Shown here: in pieces, positions 8,391 to 16,599 of the stretch
Numbering within the stretch: position 1 is the stretch's first letter
Layout of the letters: each line of letters opens with the position of its first letter
Assembly (NCBI RefSeq): GCF_016921115.1
Contig: NZ_JAFFZS010000049.1
Span: forward strand, 1 to 43,553
DNA length: 43,553 nt
Direction: 5' to 3'
DNA from: Streptomyces actuosus
GTDB taxonomy: Bacteria; Actinomycetota; Actinomycetes; Streptomycetales; Streptomycetaceae
The notes under the pieces: model-generated
The model's database searches: none
Told to the model about the DNA's origin: nothing
Seen by the model: only the letters and a program-made list of their open reading frames with translations
Translations under genes and position numbers: made by a program

Positions 8391-9506
8391 TCAGCGGCTG
8401 GGCAGGAGCGAGGCCATGTACTGGACGGTCGCGGCGAAGGCGTCCTCGGTCCGGGCGTGGACGTCTTCGCGCCCGTTGGCGGTCATCACCGCGCCGTGCA
8501 GGGCGTATTGGTGGGGGTTCTGGGAGATCAGGGTCAGCCTGGGGCCGAAGATCTGGGCCATCTCGGCGATGCGGTTGGCCCGGGACAGGCCGGTGAGGAT
8601 GACCGGCATGTCGTCGGGGAGGTTCTCGGCCAGGAAGTGCAGGCCAGGCCGCTCCCAGCTGTCCCAGTCGGCGTTGTCGCGGACGGTCTGCACGTTGATG
8701 GCGATGCCGGCCGGCTGGGTGTCCTCGATCCAGGAGAGGTAGCGCTGGAGGTCCTCGAGCCGGAACCAGTACACGTTCGGCACGACGTTCACGCCGGCCT
8801 CGGCGAACTCCTGCGCGAGCAGGAGCGATCGGCGCATGTTGAGCAGGTGCTCGGTGCGCGGCCAGTCCCCGTAGATGCTGTAGTTGCACGAGAGGACCAG
8901 GTCCCACTCCTGCTCCGCGATCCGCTCGACGAGCCTGTCGCGGCCGCGGCGGGTCCAGAAGGCCTCGACGAGCGGGTCCTCGCCGTAGCCGACCAGCACG
9001 GCCTTCTGGTGGTCCCCGAGGGCGAGGGCCTGGCGGGCGGTCTGCTCGGTGAACCGCTTGTAGAGCGTGTGGGTGTCGGGCGAGAACACGCGCCGCAGAC
9101 CGACTCCGTAGGCAGGCCAGTTCAGGCTGGCGTCGAGCTTGGTGACCGCGGAGCCGTCGGTCATGGGGATGAAGGCGGGCAGGCCGTCGGGCAGCGTGCT
9201 GTCGACGGTGATGTCGTCGAAGGTCAGGGTGCCGCCGACGTCCGCCATCCACCCGGCTATGTCGGTCCGGCTCCCGCACCGGATCGGGCACTTGCGGGTC
9301 ACGCACGCGTTCGCCGGAGCGTCCGCCTCGGCCGCCGAGCACCCGCAGAACCGGCAGTCGGAGTTCTGGCCGGTGCACAGGGGCTCGACGGTCGCCGGGC
9401 CGCCCCGGCCGTCGGGCCCGGCGTAGAAGGCGCAGCTGTTGCAGTCGCAGCCTCGGCCCGGAAGGGGCACGCCGACGGTCGGGATGGGCAGGGAGACACT
9501 GGTCAT
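8391..9506 (-). CDS. DUF4417-family protein with Cys-rich N-terminus
   Basis: The protein has 371 residues. The region around VLSCNYSIYGDWPRTEHLLNMRR and NVYWFRLEDLQRYLSWIED matches what I know of DUF4417 proteins, a plasmid/phage family with a predicted TIM-barrel-like fold and unknown reaction. The first 90 residues hold at least ten cysteines in tight clusters (CDCNSC, CRFCGC, KCPIRC), likely Fe-S or zinc ligands. Its ATG overlaps the stop of the ParB-like gene (ATGA), so the two are coupled, and its stop runs into the upstream region of the next operon's promoter. Context is the coupling-protein operon. A role in DNA transfer or processing is plausible but unproven. Confidence 0.7.
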   Translation of the reverse strand: MTSVSLPIPTVGVPLPGRGCDCNSCAFYAGPDGRGGPATVEPLCTGQNSDCRFCGCSAAEADAPANACVTRKCPIRCGSRTDIAGWMADVGGTLTFDDITVDSTLPDGLPAFIPMTDGSAVTKLDASLNWPAYGVGLRRVFSPDTHTLYKRFTEQTARQALALGDHQKAVLVGYGEDPLVEAFWTRRGRDRLVERIAEQEWDLVLSCNYSIYGDWPRTEHLLNMRRSLLLAQEFAEAGVNVVPNVYWFRLEDLQRYLSWIEDTQPAGIAINVQTVRDNADWDSWERPGLHFLAENLPDDMPVILTGLSRANRIAEMAQIFGPRLTLISQNPHQYALHGAVMTANGREDVHARTEDAFAATVQYMASLLPSR

Positions 9507-10846
9507 GCTGCTTCGCTTCCTTCGGTGGTTGCATCGTGGTCCGTCGCGCCGTCGCCGGTGGCGCCTTCGAGGTGGTCGTGGAGCTCGCGCAGGGCAAGGC
9601 GCAGGGAGCCGCGGTCGTACCGCGCGATCTCCTTGCCGGCCCGGACCTCGGCCAGCAGCCCGCGGATGCCGTCCAGGGCGGTACGGATCGTGTTCGACTC
9701 CACCGCCGGACGACTCGGGGCGGTGTCGGCCGGCATCGCTTCTGCGGCGGCTTCCGCTGGCGCCGTCGGCTGCATCGGATGGCCCAGCTCAGCGATCTCT
9801 GCCCCTTCATCCGCGCCGAGGGCCGACGGAACAGCAGCGTCATCGCCTTCGTCGGTCTCCTCCTGGTCCTCAGCGCGGGTGGGGACCCGGGTGAGCTTCG
9901 CCCGGCGGTCGGCGTTCGCCGCGTCCTGCCGTTCCTCGGCTTCGGTGATGATCTCTTCTGGTCCGAGCTCGGGCTCCTCCAGGCCGACGTTCACGGCGGT
10001 CGGGAGCAGGTGGAGCCGCTTGGAGGACTTCAAGGCTGCCCAGATGCCCTCGGCAGCCTGTGCCCGGCCGTTGCGGAGCTCGGCGAATCTGATCCTCGTG
10101 TTCAGGCGGATCGCGGCTTCGTCCATCTCCTCGGTGAGGTCACGCGGCAGCGCGCGGAAGGCCCGTACGAGTTCACTGGCCTTGCGCTCGTTGAGCTGCA
10201 GCCCCAGGCGGTCCAGCACCTCGCTCCAGGGGGCGGCGCAGGAACTGTCGGTGCCGCGGATCTTCTCCAGGGCAAGGAAGCGTTCGGCCGGGTCGGGGAT
10301 CGCGTAGACCTCTTGCGGCACGGGCTTGCCGGCCTTGAGGAGCTTGCCGACGAGGATGGCGCACCGCTGGTACAGCAACGCGGCGGCCTGCTCCCCGGGC
10401 CGGAGGGGCTCGCGGGCGAAGTTCTCGACGAAGCGCCACATGTGACGCTCCTCCTCGGACAACGGGCCCGGGCAGACCACGGCCGGCAGCGCCTGGAAGT
10501 GCGGGTTCTCCGGCCTGTTGACGGCGCCCCAGCGCATCGCGCGCAGGCGGCGCTCCCCGGTGACCAGGCGGATCGTCGGTGCCTTGCCGTCGACGACGAT
10601 CTCCTCGGCCAGGACCGGCTCCAGGAGGCCGATGACGGACATGGAGGAGATGAGGTCGGCGAGTTCGGAAGGTGGCAGGGTGTCGGAGGGGTTGCGGGCG
10701 TGGGGCTCGGTGAAGGGTGCGCCCTGGCCGCGTAGCGGCAGCATCTCGAATCGCCGCTGCCGCAGCTTGACGCTGCGGTGCAGGATCTCGGTGAGCCGGA
10801 TCATGCTCCCGCCGTCCGGCGGAGCCTCGAACGAGGTACTGGTCAT
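9503..10846 (-). CDS. ParB-like nuclease/partition-domain protein
   Basis: The protein has 447 residues. It has a ParB/Spo0J-type N-terminal domain: ELADLISSMSVIGLLEPVL followed by the signature TGERRLRAMRWG near residue 98, and WRFVENFAREPLRPGEQAAAL leading into the helical DNA-binding part. The C-terminal 150 residues are an acidic Ala/Glu-rich linker followed by a helical tail. No ParA partner is seen in the window, so this may be a transfer-associated ParB-like protein rather than a classical partition gene. ATG at 10846 has AAGGA nine bases upstream; an internal ATG (MIRLTEIL) preceded by GGGAG is an alternative. It is coupled to the DUF4417 gene by ATGA. Confidence 0.8.
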   Translation of the reverse strand: MTSTSFEAPPDGGSMIRLTEILHRSVKLRQRRFEMLPLRGQGAPFTEPHARNPSDTLPPSELADLISSMSVIGLLEPVLAEEIVVDGKAPTIRLVTGERRLRAMRWGAVNRPENPHFQALPAVVCPGPLSEEERHMWRFVENFAREPLRPGEQAAALLYQRCAILVGKLLKAGKPVPQEVYAIPDPAERFLALEKIRGTDSSCAAPWSEVLDRLGLQLNERKASELVRAFRALPRDLTEEMDEAAIRLNTRIRFAELRNGRAQAAEGIWAALKSSKRLHLLPTAVNVGLEEPELGPEEIITEAEERQDAANADRRAKLTRVPTRAEDQEETDEGDDAAVPSALGADEGAEIAELGHPMQPTAPAEAAAEAMPADTAPSRPAVESNTIRTALDGIRGLLAEVRAGKEIARYDRGSLRLALRELHDHLEGATGDGATDHDATTEGSEAA

Positions 10847-10882
10847 GGCGCTGCTTCCTTCAGGGCCGCGGGGAGCGGCCGG

Positions 10883-11917
10883 TTACTTCGTGGCGAGGTA
10901 GAGGTCGGTGGGGGCGGGCCGGGTGGCCGGAGTGCCGCGCAGCAGCGGGGTGAAGATCGGGGCGAAGGGCCCGTGTTCCTGGAGCTGCTGCAGGGTGGTG
11001 ACGCCGATGTTGATGTCGCCCTTGAGCCGGCTGAGGCGGACGTCCGCACCGGCGCGCGTGTAGAGGTCCTCGGTGCGCGCGGCCAGCCGTTGCGGGCGCC
11101 GGTCCGGCTCCCCGGCCTTCGGCGGCGCCGCGTCAAGAACAACCAGGACCCGGGGAAAGACCGGGTAGTTGTACATCCACGCCGGCCGGGTCGCGTTCGG
11201 GGTGCGTCGCGTGCGATCCGCGCTCTGCGGGACGTACTCGTACAGCCGGCCGTACGCCTGCAGCTTCGCGGCGAGCCGCGCGGAGGTCATCGTGGCGCGG
11301 TCGAGTTCGACGAAGAAGCTGAGCATGGTGCGCCGCCCGTTCTCCACGTGCACGTAGTTGAGGACGGCGTCGCTGATGACGTGGTCGTCCTCGAAGCGTC
11401 GTTGGCCGTCGCGGATCCGGTTGGCGACTTCGGGGGTCCAGTCCAGCGGCCCGCACTCGTGCCCCAGCCGACGCGCCCACTCGACGAAGGCGACCCCGAC
11501 CTCGTTCACCGCGAGCGTGTGCGCCTGCCGGGCGCCGGCGACGGACTCGGGCGTCACCCGGTACGGCCGCGCGGGCAGTTCGCCGGCCTCCTCCACGGAC
11601 TCGGCGCCGGCTTCGGTGAGGAACCACAAGAACGGCTGGCTCTGCACCCGCCCGCGGCCGCCTGGCCCTTGGGCCCGGATCCGGTCGACCAGTCCGGCCT
11701 GGAGCAGCTCGGCGAGCTGCCAGCGCAGGTACACGGGGCGGGCCGGCCGCTTCTCCGGCAGGGTCAGCAGCACGTGCAGCTGGTGGGTGGAGAGCACCCG
11801 GTGCTGGTACAGCAGCTCCAGGACCTCGCCGCCGATCGCGTGGAAGCTGCGCGTGGGTGACGCGAAGCTACGCGTAGGCGCCGCCGAGGCGGCCGCTTCG
11901 ACAGGGGGCAGAGTCAT
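10883..11917 (-). CDS. Replication-relaxation (Replic_Relax) family protein
   Basis: The protein has 344 residues and resembles the replication-relaxation family, common beside coupling proteins on actinobacterial plasmids and implicated by association in DNA processing. The N-terminal part (EVLELLYQHRVLSTHQLHVLL, then YLRWQLAELLQAGLVDR) is a winged helix. The middle contains HTLAVNEVGVAFVEWARRLGH and an acidic FFVELDRATMT strand-helix typical of the family. Start ATG 11917 overlaps the stop of the coupling ATPase (ATGA). A much longer open frame upstream is the antiphase shadow of that ATPase. No classical relaxase (HUH or MOB motif) is visible in the window, so this protein is the nearest relaxase-accessory candidate. 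Confidence 0.75.
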   Translation of the reverse strand: MTLPPVEAAASAAPTRSFASPTRSFHAIGGEVLELLYQHRVLSTHQLHVLLTLPEKRPARPVYLRWQLAELLQAGLVDRIRAQGPGGRGRVQSQPFLWFLTEAGAESVEEAGELPARPYRVTPESVAGARQAHTLAVNEVGVAFVEWARRLGHECGPLDWTPEVANRIRDGQRRFEDDHVISDAVLNYVHVENGRRTMLSFFVELDRATMTSARLAAKLQAYGRLYEYVPQSADRTRRTPNATRPAWMYNYPVFPRVLVVLDAAPPKAGEPDRRPQRLAARTEDLYTRAGADVRLSRLKGDINIGVTTLQQLQEHGPFAPIFTPLLRGTPATRPAPTDLYLATK

Positions 11918-14400
11918 CCGAGCCTCGACTGGTTCTGGTGGGGGTTGATCGGGTGGACGTTGTCGGGGGCTTCCTCGGCCGGGTTCGGCTCCGCGCCGCT
12001 GATGACGGTGCCTTCGCTGTCGTGGACTCGCGGCCTTGCCGCTCCGCTGTCGGACGCGGTGACGTCGACCGGTCCGTCCGGGCCCTCGGGGTCGGGCGGT
12101 GCGGCCTCTTCGAAGTCGGGCTCGTCCGGCGGCAGATCGGCGCCGGCCGGTTCGTCGTCGTCCGGCGGGACGGGGAGGGTGACGATGAACCGGCGCAGCC
12201 GCGAGTCCAGGCGGCGCAGGTCGGTGAGGATGTCGCGGACCGAGCGCCGCTGCAGGTTCTCGTCGATGGCCCGCGCCAGCCGCTCCTCGTTCTGCGGCCG
12301 GTAGTAGTCGCCGTACAGGTCCTCCACCGAGGCGCCGCGGACCCGGAACGGGTCGGTCGTGCCGCCTTCGAGCGTCACGGACATCACGTAGCTGTACCGG
12401 TTGAGCTGGACGATCGTGTCGGGGGCGACCTTCTTGCCCCAGCGGCGGGTGACCAGCGTCGCCTCGTCGACGTCGGACGCGGTCGTCGACAGGATGGACA
12501 GGTTCTGCAGCAGGCCCTGCCTGGTAGTGGCGCTCAACCGCTGCGCCATCTGCGTCATGGCGAGCAACTTCACGTTGTACTTGCGCAGCTGCTCGGTGAT
12601 CTGGGCGAGGGTGCCCTTCGATGCGCCGTCCACGCTGGTCAGCTCGTCGATGAAGGTGTAGAAGTCGCGCCGCTGGTCGGGCGGGGTGTCCCGCCGCGAG
12701 AGGCCGGCCCGGAAGAGGTCGTAGATCAGCAGGGAGCTGATGATGCGGTCGACGTCGCCGGTGCCGGCGGGGCAGACAAAGACGATCTTCCCGGTGTCCA
12801 TGGCGTGCCGGATGTCGTACGTCGACCGGCTCGACCCGAGGAACGCCTTGATCGCGTTGGAGGAGGACAACCGCTCGATGATGTTCGTGACGACCGGGAT
12901 GGCTTCCTTGCTGTAGCCCGGGAAGACGTTCTCCCAGAAGTCCCGGATGTCCTTGGGCAGGTACGGCAGCACGTTGGTCCGCCAGACGGCGTCCGTGAGG
13001 ATCGTGCGGATCTGGAAGACGGTGGGCGCCAGGTCGGGCCGGCCGGCGCGGCAGACGTGCCACGACAGGTACACCAAGGACTCGACCGCGCGCGTGAGGA
13101 TGGTCTTCGCACGGCCGGCCGAGTCGGACCAGTTCAACGCCGCGGCGAAGCCGGTGACGATGTACTGGACGATGTCGGGGATCTCGGACTCGCGCCGGCG
13201 CTCCATCGACAGCGGGTTCCAGGAGCCGACCATCTTGTCGAGCTCGGGGCTCGTGAGGTCGATCTCCCAAATCCGGTCGGCCAGTTCCTTGTGCGCCAGG
13301 TACGGCCGGGCACGGGTCCAGCCGTCACCATGGGGATCAAGGAAGAGGACGCCGAACCCGCCGTGGGCGATCGCGATCGCCTGCACGAGCGACATCTCGG
13401 TCTTTCCGAAGCCGGACTTGCCGAGGAACAGGGCGAAGAGCAGGTACTTCAGCGGGACGCCGGCGAGGCGCTCCCCGCCTCCGGACTTCGCCACCCACCC
13501 GAGAGGCAGCAGACCGCGCTGTCCCGTCCACGTCGGCAGTGCGGCGGGCGGCGGCGGGACGACTCCGCCCGAGCGGGCGATGTTCGGGGCCATGTTGTGC
13601 TTGGTGGGCGGCTTGAGCAGCCCGGCGATCTCCTGGGCGGTCACCCAGGAGTGCCGGCGCGGTACGAAGAGCCCGGTCTCGAAGCGGCGGTCGAACCTGC
13701 CCCGGTAGATCCAGTGGTCCGCCCGGACGCGGGTGACTCCGAGGTGGAGACCGACGGGGCGCAGGTGGTTGTCGCCGGACCACGGCTCCAGGGCGGCGAG
13801 GACCTGGTCGAGCAGCATCCGGGCCCGGTACTCGTCGCGAGCGCAGGTGCGCACGAGCAGCTGCATGGAGAAGACGGGCTCGGCCCCGGGGACGAGCTTG
13901 CCCATGGCGGCCTTCATGTCCGTGATGCGGTAGGTGGTGCGCTGTTGGTGGTGTTGCCGCTGCCGTGCGCCGCCGCCCTGATTGCCTTTCATCTCGGTGG
14001 CGATCTCGGACATCACCGCGCCGAGGTCGAAGCCGAACCGGTTGGTGCGCTGCTGGGGCATGCCGGGTATGGCCGGCCCGTCGGAAGGGTTGCGGCGGGC
14101 CTGTGCCAGCAGGCGCCGGCGGCGGCTGCTGACACGGTTCGGGGAAACGGGCACGAGGTCCAGGACGACGTCGGCGCTCTCACCGAGGTCCTCGCGGACG
14201 TCGGCTACCGCATTGGCCAGGGCCTCGAGCGGATCCGGGGTGAGCGGCACTTCGCGCAGGGCGAGGTGGTCGGGGAGGGCCAGGGCGAGCTCGGCGCGGG
14301 CGTAGTGCATCTCCCGGGTGGTCGGCCTGCCGCGGCCGTCTGTTTCCGGCTTGGCTAGGTCGACCGGTTGGGCGACGGTCGTGTCTGCTGCGATGGTCAT
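11914..14400 (-). CDS. VirD4/TraG-type conjugative coupling ATPase
   Basis: The protein has 828 residues. Walker A is LGKSGFGKTEMS near residue 329, followed by GVLFLDPHGDGW. Walker B is FYTFIDELTSVD near 583, followed by LRKYNVKLLAMTQMAQRL, where a glutamine-containing motif follows as in TraG/VirD4/DUF87-type ATPases. The N-terminal 250 residues are soluble and carry FSMQLLVRTCARDEYRARMLLDQV, resembling the N-terminal domain of Gram-positive T4CP-like ATPases. The last 120 residues are an acidic Pro-rich tail. The hydrophobic LKYLLFALFLGKSGFGK runs into the P-loop and is not a membrane anchor. It would deliver DNA or protein substrates to the secretion channel encoded at 15-25 kb. The start follows the upstream gene by about 30 bp. 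Confidence 0.82.
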   Translation of the reverse strand: MTIAADTTVAQPVDLAKPETDGRGRPTTREMHYARAELALALPDHLALREVPLTPDPLEALANAVADVREDLGESADVVLDLVPVSPNRVSSRRRRLLAQARRNPSDGPAIPGMPQQRTNRFGFDLGAVMSEIATEMKGNQGGGARQRQHHQQRTTYRITDMKAAMGKLVPGAEPVFSMQLLVRTCARDEYRARMLLDQVLAALEPWSGDNHLRPVGLHLGVTRVRADHWIYRGRFDRRFETGLFVPRRHSWVTAQEIAGLLKPPTKHNMAPNIARSGGVVPPPPAALPTWTGQRGLLPLGWVAKSGGGERLAGVPLKYLLFALFLGKSGFGKTEMSLVQAIAIAHGGFGVLFLDPHGDGWTRARPYLAHKELADRIWEIDLTSPELDKMVGSWNPLSMERRRESEIPDIVQYIVTGFAAALNWSDSAGRAKTILTRAVESLVYLSWHVCRAGRPDLAPTVFQIRTILTDAVWRTNVLPYLPKDIRDFWENVFPGYSKEAIPVVTNIIERLSSSNAIKAFLGSSRSTYDIRHAMDTGKIVFVCPAGTGDVDRIISSLLIYDLFRAGLSRRDTPPDQRRDFYTFIDELTSVDGASKGTLAQITEQLRKYNVKLLAMTQMAQRLSATTRQGLLQNLSILSTTASDVDEATLVTRRWGKKVAPDTIVQLNRYSYVMSVTLEGGTTDPFRVRGASVEDLYGDYYRPQNEERLARAIDENLQRRSVRDILTDLRRLDSRLRRFIVTLPVPPDDDEPAGADLPPDEPDFEEAAPPDPEGPDGPVDVTASDSGAARPRVHDSEGTVISGAEPNPAEEAPDNVHPINPHQNQSRLG

Positions 14401-14432
14401 GATCTACCTGTCTGTGGTGTGCGTTCGGGGCG

Positions 14433-14918
14433 TCAGGAGCCGAGATGGATCTGCGGTCGTTCGCGCGTAGCCCGGCCGTCGGCTTCCACCGGCCGCATCT
14501 CCACCTGGGCGTAGCCCTGGTGGCGCAGCACCGACATCGCTCGGTCCGGGCCCTCGACCCTCATGGACAGCGATCCGTTGGAGCAGGTGAAGCGGACACG
14601 GAGGGCGCTGGTGCGGGTCGAGGAGACGAGCCAGCGCGACACGCTCTTGTGCGCGCGGGCCATCTGGTGTCCGAAGCGGATGACCTCTTCCGGCTTCGGG
14701 TCGAAGCCCGTGGTCGGCAGCACCTCCAGGGCGGTTCGCTTGGCCATCGGGCCGCGGGACAGGGCCCAGCGGACTGCGGCAGCGCCGCCGCCGGCAGCAA
14801 GAGCGAGCAGCGCGACCCACCAGGCGTTGGCCATCACCGAGTCCGCCAGCCGCTCGGCGTGACCCGGAAGGTCCCCGATGAAGCCGATCGCGCCGTCGAC
14901 GAGGTCGTTCGTGGTCAT
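14433..14918 (-). CDS. Small membrane protein upstream of coupling ATPase
   Basis: The protein has about 161 residues. It starts MTTNDLVDGAIGFIGDLPGH and has one strong membrane segment around residues 30-52 (ANAWWVALLALAAGGGAAAVRWAL). A soluble domain with alternating strands follows (SALRVRFTCSNGSLSMRVEGPDRAMSVLRHQGYAQVEMRPVE). I do not recognise a family. Because the ATPase itself lacks an obvious membrane anchor, this protein could supply membrane attachment for it; that is inference. ATG 14918 overlaps the stop of a short upstream ORF by ATGA and has only a weak site of its own, which supports coupling. Confidence 0.65.
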   Translation of the reverse strand: MTTNDLVDGAIGFIGDLPGHAERLADSVMANAWWVALLALAAGGGAAAVRWALSRGPMAKRTALEVLPTTGFDPKPEEVIRFGHQMARAHKSVSRWLVSSTRTSALRVRFTCSNGSLSMRVEGPDRAMSVLRHQGYAQVEMRPVEADGRATRERPQIHLGS

Positions 14919-14992
14919 CGCCCACCGCCCGGGGACGAGGCGCGCGGCGGCGCCGCGGCGGCCGGAGCGGGCACGGGGGGAGTCGGGAGCAC
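14915..14992 (-). CDS. Possible 25-residue coupled leader ORF
   Basis: A GTG at 14992 follows GGAGG by seven bases and opens a 25-codon frame (VLPTPPVPAPAAAAPPRASS and five more residues). Its TGA overlaps the ATG of the next gene as ATGA. It begins 35 bases after promoter element B, so ribosomes would meet it first. It is Pro/Ala-rich and has no homology I know. It may be a leader that couples translation rather than a functional peptide. The ribosome-binding site is stronger than that of the downstream gene. Confidence 0.4.
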   Translation of the reverse strand: MLPTPPVPAPAAAAPPRASSPGGGR

Positions 14993-15026
14993 GGCGGCAC
15001 CTCCAAAGAGCAAACGGGCCTTTCAC

Positions 15027-15061
15027 CTGCTACAGGTGTCGGGATCCGGCTCGGTGTGACA
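15027..15061 (-). promoter_or_regulatory. Class-1 bipartite promoter element, copy B
   Basis: On the minus strand TGTCACAC, 14 bp and ACACCTGTAGCAG, again embedded in the CACCTG-TAG-CAGGTG palindrome. GAAATTC lies a few bases upstream. It heads the coupling-ATPase / replication-relaxation / ParB / DUF4417 operon. Confidence 0.75.
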
Positions 15062-15097
15062 CTCCGCTCCGAATTTCTTCGCGGTGTTGCGTCGGCC

Positions 15098-15131
15098 GGC
15101 GTCACGACCCCTTGCAGGGGCACGTGACGCC
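15098..15131 (-). terminator. Hairpin terminator after the wall hydrolase gene
   Basis: GGCGTCAC pairs with GTGACGCC, and ACCCC/GGGG forms an inner stem. It lies about 10 bp past the stop at 15142 and before promoter B, so it cleanly separates the secretion operon from the coupling operon. Confidence 0.7.
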
Positions 15132-15141
15132 GACCGACGGG

Positions 15142-16599
15142 TCAGATGTCGACGCCGTGACCGCGGAGGTAGGCCAGCGGGTCGATGTCCGATCCGTACT
15201 CCGGTCCGGTGCGGATCTCGAAGTGGAGGTGCGGACCGCTGACGTTGCCCGTGGCCCCGGAGTATCCGATCCGGTCGCCGCCCTTCACCTTCTGGCCCAC
15301 GGAGACGTTCAGCGAGGACTGGTGCGCGTACTGCGAGTACTTGCCGTCCCCGTGCTTGATCACCACCTGGTAGCCGTACGCGCTGTTCCAGCCGGCCGTC
15401 ACCACGGTGCCCGGGCCCACCGCGCGGATCGCGGTCCCTGTGGGCACCGGGAAGTCGATCCCGGTGTGGTAGCCGCTCGACCACATCGACCCCGAGACCC
15501 GGTAGCCGGTGCCGATGTGCTTGTCGGCGACCGGGGCGACCCACGAGCCCGAGGTGCTGCCCGAGCCAGGCTCGGTGTAGTTGGGCCGCTTCATGATCAA
15601 AATCCGGCCTTTCCAGAACGAGAGGGGCTTGATCCGGACGCGGGCACCGGTATGCGGCGCGTCGATCACCTCCCCGCCGCCGATGAACATGGCGACGTGC
15701 TCCGGGCTGGAGGCGCTGCCGCCCGAGAAGAGCAGGTCGCCGGGACGCAGGTCCTTCTGCGAGTTCACCTTGGTGCCGATGTCGACCTGGTCGTACGTGA
15801 CACGGGGGAGGTTCACGCCGACCTTGCTCCAGGCGTACTTGACCAGGCTGGAGCAGTCGCACCCGTTGGAGCCCTGGAACGGGGGCTTGCAGTTCCCGCC
15901 CAGGACGTAGGGGGTGTTGTAGGCCTCCTTGGCGCCCGCCACGACCTTGGCCAGACCCCCGGACGTCTTGCCGTCCATCGGTGCGGACCAGCGCTCAGCC
16001 CTGTCCCGGATCTCGCGGACGTACTTGCGCGTCTCCTCGTACGGCGGGATCCCGCCGTACTTCTTCACGTTGTTCCCGCCGGCGTTGTAGGCGGCGAGCA
16101 TGTTGTCGACGACGTCACCGGGCACGCTGCGGATCTCATCAGCGAGCTTGCAGTCGTAGGCCACCATCGACGGAACCGCGTCCTCAGGGTCCAGCGGGTC
16201 CGCACCACCCTTGTTGTTGGCGTCGATGCCTTCGGTCGCCCAGGTGGAGGGGATGAACTGCGCGATGCCCAACGCGCCGGCTCCGCCGTCGGGCGGGTTC
16301 TTGCGAAAGGTGGACTCCTGGTAGAGCTGGGCGGCGATCAGCGAGGGAGTGACCTCCGCACAGCCGTACCTCGACACGGCATCGAGGATGATGGGGCGTA
16401 GCCAGTCGGGTATCTCTTTGGTGTCCGACAGGCCGCCGCCGAATCCCGCGTTCTCCAGTGCGTCGCTCGTGTTGTCCTCACCGATCGCCGACGACAGGGC
16501 CAGCACGGCGCTGATGATCAGGCCGAGTCCGAGCAGGGAGGAGACAAGGCCCGCGATCAGCACCCGTCGCAGGACCTTGGACTCGCCCTGCTCAGACAT
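15142..16599 (-). CDS. Three-domain cell-wall hydrolase (SLT + NlpC/P60 + M23)
   Basis: The protein has about 485 residues. A membrane anchor near residues 15-37 precedes three muralytic modules. First is a lytic transglycosylase domain, with the catalytic-type glutamate in LYQESTFRKNP near 94 and AYNAGGNNVKKYGG. Second is an NlpC/P60 endopeptidase, with its cysteine in GCDCSSLVKYAW near 247 and histidine in PEHVAMFIGG near 302. Third is an M23 LytM domain, with HTGIDFP near 379 and HLHFEIRTG near 457. All key residues are present. It would open peptidoglycan for the conjugation channel, acting outside the membrane. The ATG at 16599 overlaps the previous stop by eight bases; a GTG at 16617 is an alternative. 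Carrying all three activities in one chain is unusual but seen in Gram-positive conjugative elements. Confidence 0.88.
   Translation of the reverse strand: MSEQGESKVLRRVLIAGLVSSLLGLGLIISAVLALSSAIGEDNTSDALENAGFGGGLSDTKEIPDWLRPIILDAVSRYGCAEVTPSLIAAQLYQESTFRKNPPDGGAGALGIAQFIPSTWATEGIDANNKGGADPLDPEDAVPSMVAYDCKLADEIRSVPGDVVDNMLAAYNAGGNNVKKYGGIPPYEETRKYVREIRDRAERWSAPMDGKTSGGLAKVVAGAKEAYNTPYVLGGNCKPPFQGSNGCDCSSLVKYAWSKVGVNLPRVTYDQVDIGTKVNSQKDLRPGDLLFSGGSASSPEHVAMFIGGGEVIDAPHTGARVRIKPLSFWKGRILIMKRPNYTEPGSGSTSGSWVAPVADKHIGTGYRVSGSMWSSGYHTGIDFPVPTGTAIRAVGPGTVVTAGWNSAYGYQVVIKHGDGKYSQYAHQSSLNVSVGQKVKGGDRIGYSGATGNVSGPHLHFEIRTGPEYGSDIDPLAYLRGHGVDI

Noticed and set aside
10883..13270. 795-codon minus-strand frame
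   Set aside because: Upstream of 11917 it is an Arg/Pro-rich shadow of the coupling ATPase; the real gene starts at 11917.
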